DNA of 64,000 nt, taken from CAWGYQ01 sp963817395. GTDB taxonomy: Bacteria; Acidobacteriota; Vicinamibacteria; Vicinamibacterales; CAVPJW01. The notes beneath the pieces were generated by a model that was not told the DNA's origin, made no database searches, and worked only from the letters and a program-made list of their open reading frames with translations. Location: NCBI GenBank assembly GCA_963817395.1, contig CAWFOC010000001.1, positions 146,404 through 210,403 on the forward strand, given 5' to 3'. A program made the position numbers and the translations under genes. Positions 54,497 through 62,365 of the stretch are shown here, piece by piece; within the stretch, counting starts at the first letter, position 1, and every line of letters begins with the position of its first letter.

Positions 54497-55539
54497 GCGC
54501 TTCCTCTCACCATCGATCTCGATCGCTGATGCACGTGGCGAGCCAGCAGCTGCACGTGCTCGACGGGTGTGCCCGGAAGGATGCCATGTCCGAGGTTGAA
54601 GATGTGGCCGGGCCGGCCGGCGGCACGCTCCAGAACCTCGTCGGCACCTGCCAGGAGCCTCTCGAGGGGGGCGAGGAGCAAGGTGGGATCCAGATTGCCC
54701 TGGATAGCGCGATCGTGCCCGATTCGATCCCAGGCTTCGTCCAGTCCAATCCGCCAGTCTGCCCCAATGACATCGCCGCCGGCTTCACGCATGCGGCCCA
54801 GGATGGATCCGGTGCCGGTGCCGAAATGAATGATTGGGACATGGGTTCCGGCCAGGGCCTCGAAGATTCGCCGTGTGTGCGGCATCGCAAACTCGCCGTA
54901 GTCGCGCGCGTCGAGCGCGCCCACCCAGGAATCGAAGAGCTGAACGGCATCCACGCCGGCCTCGACTTGAGCCAGGAGACACTCGCTGACGACGGTCGAC
55001 AATTTCTCGCACAGCGAATGCCAGGCCTGCGGATGCCCATACATGAGTGTCTTCGTCCGCGCGAAGTTCGCCGAGTGACCGCCTTCGATCGCATACGACG
55101 CCAGCGTGAAAGGGGCGCCGCCAAAGCCAATGAGCGGCAAACGACCGCGGAGCTCGGTTTGCACGAGACGCACGGTGTCCTGGACGTGGGCGAGCGCTTC
55201 GCGCGGCTCGAAGACCTCCAGCCGTTCGATGTCCGCCTCGCTCCTGACGGGCCGCTCGATCGAGGGCCCCTCGCCCTTAACGAAGTCGAAGGGCAGTCCC
55301 ATGGGGGCCAATGGCAACAGCAGATCGGAAAACAGGATGGCCGCGTCCACTTCGATCCGGCGCAGCGGCTGGAGGGTGACCGTGGCCGCGAGCTCGGGCG
55401 TTCGACAAATGTCGAGCAGCGAGTGTCGTTCGCGAAGTGCGCGGTATTCGGGCATGTAGCGTCCCGCCTGGCGCATGAACCAGACCGGCGTCGCGTCGAC
55501 GTTCTGGCGACGGCATGCCCGGAGGAAGCGATCAGTCAC
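54493..55539 (-). CDS. hemE: Uroporphyrinogen decarboxylase
   Basis: A 348-residue enzyme that decarboxylates uroporphyrinogen III to coproporphyrinogen III. The family signature VWFMRQAGRYMPEYRALRER lies near residues 19-38, followed by TVTLQPLRRIEVDAAILFSD, VGALDARDYGEFAMPH and HIFNLGHGILPGTPVEHVQL. The start is GTG 55539. A TACCAT hexamer six bases upstream fits a leaderless transcript; there is no Shine-Dalgarno sequence. It heads the operon of five minus-strand genes. Confidence 0.93.
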   Translation of the reverse strand: MTDRFLRACRRQNVDATPVWFMRQAGRYMPEYRALRERHSLLDICRTPELAATVTLQPLRRIEVDAAILFSDLLLPLAPMGLPFDFVKGEGPSIERPVRSEADIERLEVFEPREALAHVQDTVRLVQTELRGRLPLIGFGGAPFTLASYAIEGGHSANFARTKTLMYGHPQAWHSLCEKLSTVVSECLLAQVEAGVDAVQLFDSWVGALDARDYGEFAMPHTRRIFEALAGTHVPIIHFGTGTGSILGRMREAGGDVIGADWRIGLDEAWDRIGHDRAIQGNLDPTLLLAPLERLLAGADEVLERAAGRPGHIFNLGHGILPGTPVEHVQLLARHVHQRSRSMVRGSA

Positions 55540-55545
55540 CGGCCG

Positions 55546-55551
55546 ATGGTA
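55546..55551 (-). promoter_or_regulatory. Putative -10 of the haem operon
   Basis: TACCAT on the minus strand, six bases before GTG 55539, so transcription would begin at about the start codon. The match to the consensus is weak. Confidence 0.35.
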
Positions 55552-55610
55552 CTACGCGTGGATTCGCTGTCGTTTCGAGAGCGACGGCCAGCGGCGCGCG
55601 ATGTCCATGC

Positions 55611-55616
55611 TATAAT
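55611..55616 (+). promoter_or_regulatory. Putative -10 of the 55661 gene
   Basis: A perfect TATAAT 44 bases before GTG 55661, giving a leader of about 38 bases that carries a Shine-Dalgarno box, in contrast to the leaderless cases. Confidence 0.5.
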
Positions 55617-55660
55617 GCCGAGTTTTGCTAGGTTGCTCGCCCTAGTTCGTTGGAGGCTGT

Positions 55661-56281
55661 GTGAGCCCCATTCTCGTGCGTCCCGTCCGCGAACAACTCG
55701 AACACGATCGGGTCATCCGGTTGCTCCAGGCGAAATTCCGCCGCCGGTTCGAAGTCGGCATCAACCCGGGTGCCGAGCAGACCGCCGCGGTTGGCACCGG
55801 CACCTCGGCCATGTTCCCGGACCTCGTGCTCACGTCCGCCGAGCGTCGCCGGCGCATCGAGGCCATCATCGAAGTCGAGACGTCGGAATCGGTGAACAAT
55901 CTCGAAGCGATCGGCCAGTGGGCGCGGCTGGCGCAGTTGCGCGCTCCTTTCCACTTGTATGTGCCGGCCGCATCGGTCGACGGGGCGCGGCGTTTCTGCA
56001 CCGACAACCGGATTGCGGTGTCCGAGCTCTGGACGTTCCACAGCGTCGGCGACCAGCTGCGCTTCACCATGGTGCACCGCGCCCCCGCCGGCAGCGCGCG
56101 CCACGCTCCCGTGCGACCCGTTTCTGCGAGACCGGCGCGCACCGCGCAGGCTCAGGGCCGGAGCTCGCGCAAGACCACGCCCCGTTCGCGCAGCAAGCCT
56201 GCGGCGCGTCCGCGCACCAAGAAGTCGGTCTCAAAGAAGTCGGCCTCCAAGAAGTCTGCCCGCGCGCAGAAGCGCAAATAA
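55661..56281 (+). CDS. Nuclease-like protein with a basic histone-like C-terminal tail
   Basis: A 206-residue protein. The N-terminal 140 residues may have a PD-(D/E)xK nuclease-like core: an early acidic residue in REQLEHDRVIRLLQAKF, FPDLVLTSAERRRRI, then IEAIIEVETSESVNNL. The E-x-K position is E-V-E, so catalytic activity is uncertain. The C-terminal 65 residues are almost purely Lys/Arg/Ser/Ala/Pro (KKSVSKKSASKKSARAQKRK at the end), like the tail of histone H1 and likely to bind DNA or RNA. GTG 55661 has TGGAGG upstream. It is followed by 56285 with a 3-base gap, so the two form an operon. Family not recognised. Confidence 0.65.
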   Translation: MSPILVRPVREQLEHDRVIRLLQAKFRRRFEVGINPGAEQTAAVGTGTSAMFPDLVLTSAERRRRIEAIIEVETSESVNNLEAIGQWARLAQLRAPFHLYVPAASVDGARRFCTDNRIAVSELWTFHSVGDQLRFTMVHRAPAGSARHAPVRPVSARPARTAQAQGRSSRKTTPRSRSKPAARPRTKKSVSKKSASKKSARAQKRK

Positions 56282-56284
56282 GCA

Positions 56285-57204
56285 GTGCCGTATCTTCGCT
56301 TCGCGCGCGATCCGCGCGGTTACGAGAGCACCAGCGTTCTTCACACGTTCCGTCGGCGCGGTGCGACGCGCCCGCGCATCCTCTACTGGTTTCGCACGCC
56401 GCCGAACGTGAAGGTCGGTCGTGCCGCGCTCGATGAAGAGGCCATTCGCGAGATCGAGAAGCACCATCCGGATCTCGAATTCGACTGGACGAAGATCCTG
56501 GAGACGCAGGCGACAGCGACGCCCGCGCCTCGACGAACCGAGCGCCGGCCGAGCCGAAGTACCGGAAGGCGGCAGGGAACGCCGCGTGCCGGAGGACGCG
56601 GCCTCGAGCCCGAGGCGGTTCCAGCGCCCGTCGAGATTGCGCCGGACGAGGTCGCGATCTCTCGAGAGGTCGACGTCCCGCATGTAACAGCGCCCTTTGT
56701 CGAGGCAGCCGAGCCTCCGCCCGACCGGCTCGATGTAGACGAGATCGTGCCTGACGAGCCGGCGTCTCTCGCCGAATGGGAGTCCCTCGATCAAGACGGC
56801 GAAACGGTGCCTCACGTGGGGGCGGTCGAAGCGCTGGTCGGCGCCGAAGGCCTCGCGCGGCTCCGCGTGCGCCATGCCGAGATTCAGGCCCGCATCACTG
56901 AGCGAGGTGGCGACCCGGCTGAGGTCGTCGAGTTGCGGCGGCGCGCCGAGGCGCTCGATCCTGACACCTGGGTGACCAAAGACGAGGCGCAGCTTGCGCT
57001 CGAGCACTACGAGGCCCGGCTCGAAGAGTTCCGTCGCCTGCTGGGCCCGAGGCGACGCCGCTCGCGTCGGGGCGGTCGAAGACGCTCCGGCCGTGGTCAG
57101 CGCTCAGCGAGCGGGGGGGCGTTTCGGAGAAGTCGGCCGATGAGACGGAGTCTGGCGCCGAAGGGGCCGTCGAGACCGACATTCAGGAGCCCGACGAAGG
57201 CTGA
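56285..57204 (+). CDS. Uncharacterised charged protein, probably frameshifted near its end
   Basis: The N-terminus is structured (LRFARDPRGYESTSVLHTFR, RRGATRPRILYWFRTPPNVK, VGRAALDEEAIREIEKHHPD), followed by a long disordered acidic/Pro-rich linker, a coiled-coil-like region (LRVRHAEIQARITERGGDPA, KDEAQLALEHYEARLEEFRR) and a run of Arg/Gly (RRRSRRGGRRRSGRG). The annotated frame reaches 57238, but a G7 homopolymer at 57111-57117 probably hides an indel: the alternative frame ends in an acidic tail (ESGAEGAVETDIQEPDEG) at 57204, before the next promoter. GTG 56285 is three bases after its neighbour's stop. No known domain assigned. Confidence 0.6.
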
Positions 57205-57222
57205 TCGCTTCCAACCCGGCGC

Positions 57223-57228
57223 TATAAT
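57223..57228 (+). promoter_or_regulatory. Putative -10 of the VWFA-related gene
   Basis: TATAAT six bases before ATG 57235, so transcription should begin at the A of the start codon. This is the clearest leaderless arrangement in the window. Confidence 0.6.
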
Positions 57229-57234
57229 ACGGTC

Positions 57235-58497
57235 ATGAAATTCCGCCGCCAGACGTTGACGGCCGCCTTCGTTTCCCTCGGGCTCGCTGCCGGCCTTGCC
57301 GCGCAGTCGCCGGCCCAGCAACCGGGCGCTCCTCTCCAGCCGACCTTTCGGACGACGGTCGATCTGGTCACCACGGACGCCATCGTTCGCGACAAGAACG
57401 GCTTGTTTGCGTCGGATCTCACGAAGAGCGACTTCGAGATCTGGGAAGACGGCGTCAAGCAGGAAGTCGTCTCGTTCGTCCTCGTGCATGGCGGACGGGC
57501 GTTCAATCTCCAGGCGCCGCCTCCGCCGCCGCCCCAGGAGGGCATCATCCTGCCGCCGCCGAGACCGCCGATCGACACGGCCGGCCGCATCTTCCTGATC
57601 TTCCTGGACGATCTGCACCTCGAATTTCAGAACACCGGCCGGCTGCGGGATCTCTTCAAGCGGATTACGAAAGAGCTGATCCACGAGGGCGACATGTACG
57701 GCGTCGTGTCCAGCGGTCCCTCGTCGATCGCCCAGGACCTCACCTACGACCGCTCGCGTCTCGATGAAATTCTGAAGAAGGTCACGGGGCACGGCTTGAA
57801 GCCTTCGGACATCATCAACGGCCCGCAGGGCGCGGAAGGTCCGAGCGAACTCCGCTATCGTGCGCATGTGGCGTTTTCCACGGCATACGACATGATGCGG
57901 AATCTCGAGCAGGTGACGAATCGGAGGAAGGCGTTCATCTATCTCAGCGACGGCTACGACTTCAACCCGTTCATCGACGCGCGGCTCGGCACCAATCCGT
58001 TCTTCGACGGCGGGCGGCCGCGCTCGGCGCGTGACAACGACCAGGGCTACAACGAGCGGCTCAAGAGCCAGGCGCAGTTCGGCGACACCGATCTCGTACG
58101 CGAGCTTTCAGAGTTGACGCGCGCGGCCAATCGCGCCAATGCGACGATCTACACGATCGATCCGCGCGGCCTGGTGGCGGGCGGTGAGATCGACGAGCAG
58201 GTCGATCCGAACGAGTACATGAACTACGTCAGGAAGTCGCAGGACAGCCTGCGGGTTCTGGCGGAAGAAACCGGCGGCTTTGCCGTCGTGAACGTGAATG
58301 ACTTCAACAAGGCGCTCCAACGGATCGATGCCGAGACGAGCGACTACTACGTGCTGGGCTACTACTCGACCAATCCCGATCCCACGCAGCGTCAGCGGAA
58401 AATTGAAGTGAAGGTGACGCGACCCGAGGTCACCGTGTGGTCGCGCAAGGCGTACACTATCAAGGAACCCAGGCAGCCGAACACGACCGGTCGCTAG
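57235..58497 (+). CDS. VWFA-related secreted protein (Acidobacteria-type)
   Basis: A 420-residue protein with a signal peptide (TLTAAFVSLGLAAGLAA) and a von Willebrand A-like domain: TVDLVTTDAIVRDKNGLFAS, DLTKSDFEIWEDGVKQEVVS (a typical pre-domain), RIFLIFLDDLHLEFQNTG, MRNLEQVTNRRKAFIYLSDG, NATIYTIDPRGL, LAEETGGFAVVNVNDFNKAL, DYYVLGYYSTNPDPTQRQRK. The MIDAS motif is DDLHL rather than DxSxS, so metal binding may differ. This family (TIGR03436) is expanded in Acidobacteria; its function is unknown, perhaps adhesion or complex assembly. Confidence 0.9.
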   Translation: MKFRRQTLTAAFVSLGLAAGLAAQSPAQQPGAPLQPTFRTTVDLVTTDAIVRDKNGLFASDLTKSDFEIWEDGVKQEVVSFVLVHGGRAFNLQAPPPPPPQEGIILPPPRPPIDTAGRIFLIFLDDLHLEFQNTGRLRDLFKRITKELIHEGDMYGVVSSGPSSIAQDLTYDRSRLDEILKKVTGHGLKPSDIINGPQGAEGPSELRYRAHVAFSTAYDMMRNLEQVTNRRKAFIYLSDGYDFNPFIDARLGTNPFFDGGRPRSARDNDQGYNERLKSQAQFGDTDLVRELSELTRAANRANATIYTIDPRGLVAGGEIDEQVDPNEYMNYVRKSQDSLRVLAEETGGFAVVNVNDFNKALQRIDAETSDYYVLGYYSTNPDPTQRQRKIEVKVTRPEVTVWSRKAYTIKEPRQPNTTGR

Positions 58498-58500
58498 TCG

Positions 58501-58527
58501 GCAGACCGTTGTCTCGTCACGGTCTGC
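58501..58527. terminator. Bidirectional hairpin between convergent genes
   Basis: GCAGACCGT (58501-58509) and ACGGTCTGC (58519-58527) form a perfect 9-bp stem with a 9-base loop, located between two converging genes. There is no T-tract. Confidence 0.5.
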
Positions 58528-58545
58528 GTCGAGCCGGCCGGGCGC

Positions 58546-59451
58546 TCAGCGTGCCTGCCGCAGGCGCGCTGCCGTCTTCGACGGAGTTAGAGCCTGCGTC
58601 GTGCGCGCGACGGCCTCGGCCAGATAATCCTTGTCGAGCTCGATTCCCACGAAGTCCACACCGAGCCGCGCACAGGCGATCGCCGTGCTCCCGAGCCCGA
58701 GAAATGGATCGAGGACGAGCCGTGAGCGCGCGATCCCGTGCACACGCAGGCAGTACTCCGGCAGCTTGGGCGGGAAGGTGGCCGGGTGCGGCCTGTCCTG
58801 ATCGCGGTTCTGGATCGTCTCGTAGGGGATGAACCAGACGTTGCCGCGACACCGCCGGCCACCTGCCGCCGCTTTCCAGCGGGCGACGTTGGACGAATCC
58901 TGGTACTTGACGCCGATGCTGCGCCGATCGAGCAGGGTCCGTCCGGCCGGTGTGAAATGGAACACGAACTCCTGACAATCGTTGAGGAATCGGCGGCTGT
59001 TGATGGGTTTGTAGTGACCCACCGCGAGGTCCCGCTTCAATCCGGCGGAAATGCCCGCCGCGTCGCGCTCGATGACGATCGACTTCACCCAGTGGATGAT
59101 GTTCTGGAGATGAAGGTGCGGGCGAACCGCCTGGGCGACGTCCAGGGCGATCCAGGGCCGGGTGGGTTTGGAGCCGACGTTCAGGAACAGCGACCCGTCT
59201 GGTGTCAGCGTCCGCGCCGCGCTGCGCACCCAGGCCTCCGTCCAGACCAGATAGTCCTCGCCCGACAGGCTGTCCTGGTAGGTGCGATAGGGAATCCCGA
59301 GATTGTAGGGAGGCGATGTCACCACCGTGGTGACCGAGCCCTGGGGCATCAGCGGCAGCACGTCGAGGCAGTCGCCGTGGTAAAACCGCAGTACCGACCG
59401 TGGCGCGCGGAGTACAGTCGTGGCCGGCGGAAAATCCGACACCGCAGGCAT
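58546..59451 (-). CDS. DNA methyltransferase (N4-cytosine or N6-adenine type), orphan
   Basis: A 301-residue beta-class-like methyltransferase. The catalytic motif IV is TSPPYN (SPPY 46-49) and the AdoMet-binding motif I is DPFLGLGST (248-256), with FVGIELDKDYL following, so the order is motif IV before motif I. SPPY is usual for N4-cytosine enzymes but also for some N6-adenine ones. No restriction endonuclease lies beside it, so it is an orphan: it may regulate rather than restrict. The start ATG 59451 fits the family's usual length (about 300). Confidence 0.9.
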   Translation of the reverse strand: MPAVSDFPPATTVLRAPRSVLRFYHGDCLDVLPLMPQGSVTTVVTSPPYNLGIPYRTYQDSLSGEDYLVWTEAWVRSAARTLTPDGSLFLNVGSKPTRPWIALDVAQAVRPHLHLQNIIHWVKSIVIERDAAGISAGLKRDLAVGHYKPINSRRFLNDCQEFVFHFTPAGRTLLDRRSIGVKYQDSSNVARWKAAAGGRRCRGNVWFIPYETIQNRDQDRPHPATFPPKLPEYCLRVHGIARSRLVLDPFLGLGSTAIACARLGVDFVGIELDKDYLAEAVARTTQALTPSKTAARLRQAR

Positions 59452-59524
59452 TCTAATCGAGTGGACGCCGGGCGTCAGCGGGACGGGACAGACAGATGAT
59501 GCGCGTGTTGGAAGGGAGCGGTCG

Positions 59525-59734
59525 TCAGAACGAGCGTGCGACCGCCAGCATCGGCGAACCGCCAGTTTTCTCGCGGGTCAGCGCATGATTGCGTCGGTGG
59601 CTGTGCGACTCGCACGCGCGGCCCTTTTCTTCGACGTACGCGATCTCGTTATTGGTCGCGACTTCACGATATCGTCCAACAAGACAGCCGCACGCCAGCG
59701 TCGTAAAACCCAGAAGCTTGACCAGATGGCTCAT
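59525..59734 (-). CDS. Possible small lipoprotein
   Basis: A 69-residue open frame beginning SHLVKLLGFTTLACGCLVG, which resembles a lipoprotein signal with LACGC, followed by 45 hydrophilic residues. There is no clear ribosome binding site and no recognised family, so it may not be a gene. The surrounding region, 59452-59910, otherwise holds nothing recognised. Confidence 0.35.
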   Translation of the reverse strand: MSHLVKLLGFTTLACGCLVGRYREVATNNEIAYVEEKGRACESHSHRRNHALTREKTGGSPMLAVARSF

Positions 59735-59910
59735 CGCGGACCCTCGGTCAGGGCGAAAGCAATTAGCATGCCTGCCGATGGAGCGATTCCCGTCGTGGAA
59801 AGCGGCAGTGTCTCGGGTGGAACGTCGCGTCCGGATTCAAGACGCGATGTGCCATAACCAAACAATTGGATTCTCTCTCCTGGAATTCGTTTCTCGCGTG
59901 AGCCGATCAC

Positions 59911-61209
59911 ATGTCCAAGGCAACGATGCCGCCTCTCACCCTGATACTCCTGTTGATCATCGCCATCGGGTCAACGTCATCGTCTCGGAGTCCAGAGCCT
60001 GGTCGGGAGGTGGCCGGTCAGGCGGTGGACATCGGCAACCGTCTTCTCAGCGATTCCACGGTAAAAGCGGCCCTGGCCGCGACCGAGCGTCACGAGCCCT
60101 GGGTGCTCGAGGAACAGCGGGCGATCTGTGAGGTTCCGGCCCCGCCCTTCAAGGAGCAAGACCGGGCAGCCGCCTACCTTCGAAAGTTCGAGCAGGGCGG
60201 ACTGACCAACATTCGCCTGGATGGACTGGGCAACGTGATCGGCGAGCGCAAGGGCCGGGCGGCCCGGCCGAACGTGGTCATCAGCGCACACCTTGACACG
60301 GTGTTCCCCGAGGGGACCGACGTGACCACGTCGCGCCAGGGCAGCCTTCTCAAGGGTCCCGGTATTGGCGACGATTGTCGCGGATTGGCGGTACTTCTGG
60401 GCATCATTCGCGCCCTCTCAGACGGGGGAGTGCGGACCGACGGCACCATCATTTTCGTCGCGACGGTTGGCGAAGAAGGCCTTGGGGATCTGCGCGGCGT
60501 GAAACACCTGTTCACCGAGACACTGAAGGGGCAGGTGGACCGCTTCGTGTCGATCGACGGGACTGGGTTCGGCATTACAAATGTCGCGGTCGGGAGTCTG
60601 CGCTATCGCGTGAGCTTCAAGGGGCCGGGGGGCCACAGTTACGGATCCTTTGGCGTCGCGAATCCGGCGCACGCGCTGGGCCGGGCCGTGGCGCGGATCG
60701 CTGAGTTCAAGGTGCCCTCGCAGCCACGCACGACTTTCAGTGTCGGGCGCATTGGTGGGGGCACGTCGATCAATGCCATTCCCGAGGAAGCGTGGCTGGA
60801 AATGGACATGCGATCGTCCGACAGCGAGTCGCTCGCGGCTCTCGACCAGGAGTTCAAGAAGGCGGTTGAATCGGCGCTCGCCGAGGAAAACGCCCGCTGG
60901 GCGGGTCAGGGGCGGTTGTCGGTCGAGATGGCGCTCGTCGGCAACCGGCCAGCCGGCGGCAGCACGTCCGCGCAATCGGCGATCGTGGAGACGGCTGTGT
61001 CGGTGACCAAGGCCCTCGGGCTGCCGTATTCGCTCGACCAGGGATCGACGGACGCGAACTTTCCGATGAGTCTCGGCATTCCGGCCATCACGATTGACGG
61101 CGGGGGCCGCGGCAGCGGTGCCCACGCGCTGGGGGAAACGTTCGACGCGACGGACTCATGGCGTGGAACCCAACGGGCGACGCTCTTGTCGATTGCGCTC
61201 GCTCAATAG
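59911..61209 (+). CDS. M20-family metallopeptidase
   Basis: A 432-residue protein with an N-terminal hydrophobic segment (LTLILLLIIAIGSTSS), probably secreted or membrane-anchored. The zinc ligands are in SAHLDTVFPEGTD (H, D), GPGIGDDCRG (bridging D) and ATVGEEGLGDLRG (E, with EE as general base); the dimerisation lid is typical: KGPGGHSYGSFGVANPAHAL and SINAIPEEAWLEMDMRS. The final histidine ligand is in GSGAHALGETFD. Substrate may be a tripeptide (PepT-like) or a modified amino acid. Two ATGs occur near the start (59911 and 59926). Confidence 0.9.
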   Translation: MSKATMPPLTLILLLIIAIGSTSSSRSPEPGREVAGQAVDIGNRLLSDSTVKAALAATERHEPWVLEEQRAICEVPAPPFKEQDRAAAYLRKFEQGGLTNIRLDGLGNVIGERKGRAARPNVVISAHLDTVFPEGTDVTTSRQGSLLKGPGIGDDCRGLAVLLGIIRALSDGGVRTDGTIIFVATVGEEGLGDLRGVKHLFTETLKGQVDRFVSIDGTGFGITNVAVGSLRYRVSFKGPGGHSYGSFGVANPAHALGRAVARIAEFKVPSQPRTTFSVGRIGGGTSINAIPEEAWLEMDMRSSDSESLAALDQEFKKAVESALAEENARWAGQGRLSVEMALVGNRPAGGSTSAQSAIVETAVSVTKALGLPYSLDQGSTDANFPMSLGIPAITIDGGGRGSGAHALGETFDATDSWRGTQRATLLSIALAQ

Positions 61210-61243
61210 CCCATAAAGGCCTCGAACTGGCACGAAATGGCAC

Positions 61244-61271
61244 TTGCGCCCTACAGGTCTTTTGATACAAT
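61244..61271 (+). promoter_or_regulatory. Sigma-70-like promoter of the D,D-carboxypeptidase gene
   Basis: TTGCGC (61244-61249) and TACAAT (61266-61271) are spaced by 16 bases. Transcription would start about 45 bases before GTG 61322. Confidence 0.5.
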
Positions 61272-61321
61272 GCCGATGAATCGGGTAACTCCTCAGATCA
61301 TCAAGGGTTAGCACTAACATC

Positions 61322-62356
61322 GTGAGCCGTGTGACCAGACTTACCATCCTACGCCTGCTCGTTGCACTGTCGAGCTTTGTCGTCGCCGGCCCGGTAGTCG
61401 CGACAGCTGCCGGTCAATCCGCGACAAAGAAGACCCAGACCGTCAAGAAGGCGACCACGACAGCAAGCTCGCGGCTGTCGCGGGCGCGGCGAGCCCGCCT
61501 CGCCCGCGAGCGCGCCCGCGCGGCGCAAGCCCGCGAAGCGGCGACGCCGCACTTCAAGCTCGGGGCCGACGGCACGCTGGTGCCGGATGTCCGTGCCGAG
61601 GCCGCCATCATCTACAACCCCGACACGGGGCAAGTGCTCTGGGAAGAAAACTCGCGGTCGCAGCGGTCGATCGCCAGCATCACCAAGGTGATGACGGCGG
61701 CGGTGTTCCTGGAGAACGATCCCGATCTAACGCCGCAAGTGGTTGTCACGCGCGCCGATCTGCGTGGGATTCGCAACTCCCTGCTCAGAATCAATGAGGG
61801 CGTGCGCGTGGGCGATCTCCTCCACATGCTCCTGATTGCCTCCGACAACGGCGCCGCCCGTACGCTGGCCCGCGTGTCCGAGTACGGCTCCGCGGGATTC
61901 ATTCAGAGAATGAACGAGACGGCGGTCGAGCTGGGCCTCGAGAATACGCGCTACGCGGATCCTTCGGGTCTCGATCCGGCCAACGTCTCCTCCGCATACG
62001 ACATGGCGCAGCTCATCGTCTATGCCTCAGGTGACGAGCGCATTGGCTCGATCATGCGGACACCGCAATACAGTTTCCGAACCAGCCGGCGGCCCATCAC
62101 CATTCACAGCACGAATCAGCTCGTCCGCTCCGGTGACATCGAAGTCCGGGCCGGCAAGACCGGCTTCATCTCGAAGGCCGGCTACTGTCTCGCAACGCTG
62201 CTCAGATTGCCGCAGGGGAATCAGCAGGTGGCCGTCGTGGTGCTGGGTGCGCGGTCGAATGCCGGACGCTTCATGGAGACGCGACACCTCTTCAACTGGC
62301 TCACATCGAAAGCCGGCGAGCTTCTGGGTCCCAACGCCACCGCCTCGAATCAGTAG
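61322..62356 (+). CDS. D-alanyl-D-alanine carboxypeptidase (S11, PBP5/7-like)
   Basis: A 344-residue periplasmic protein: signal peptide (LTILRLLVALSSFVVAGPVV), a basic low-complexity segment (RLSRARRARLARERARAAQA), then an S11 domain. The three catalytic motifs are SITK (about S119), SDN (about 174) and KTG (about 279, in AGKTGFISKAG). It trims the terminal D-Ala from peptidoglycan pentapeptides or cleaves cross-links (PBP7-like); the lack of a C-terminal amphipathic anchor favours PBP7. The GTG start is followed by a clean signal peptide. Confidence 0.92.
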   Translation: MSRVTRLTILRLLVALSSFVVAGPVVATAAGQSATKKTQTVKKATTTASSRLSRARRARLARERARAAQAREAATPHFKLGADGTLVPDVRAEAAIIYNPDTGQVLWEENSRSQRSIASITKVMTAAVFLENDPDLTPQVVVTRADLRGIRNSLLRINEGVRVGDLLHMLLIASDNGAARTLARVSEYGSAGFIQRMNETAVELGLENTRYADPSGLDPANVSSAYDMAQLIVYASGDERIGSIMRTPQYSFRTSRRPITIHSTNQLVRSGDIEVRAGKTGFISKAGYCLATLLRLPQGNQQVAVVVLGARSNAGRFMETRHLFNWLTSKAGELLGPNATASNQ

Positions 62357-62365
62357 GCGTTTCGC

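Noticed and set aside
54529..56436. Plus-strand open frame of 635 codons
   Set aside because: It crosses the antisense of hemE and the sense of the nuclease-like gene in another frame; not coding.
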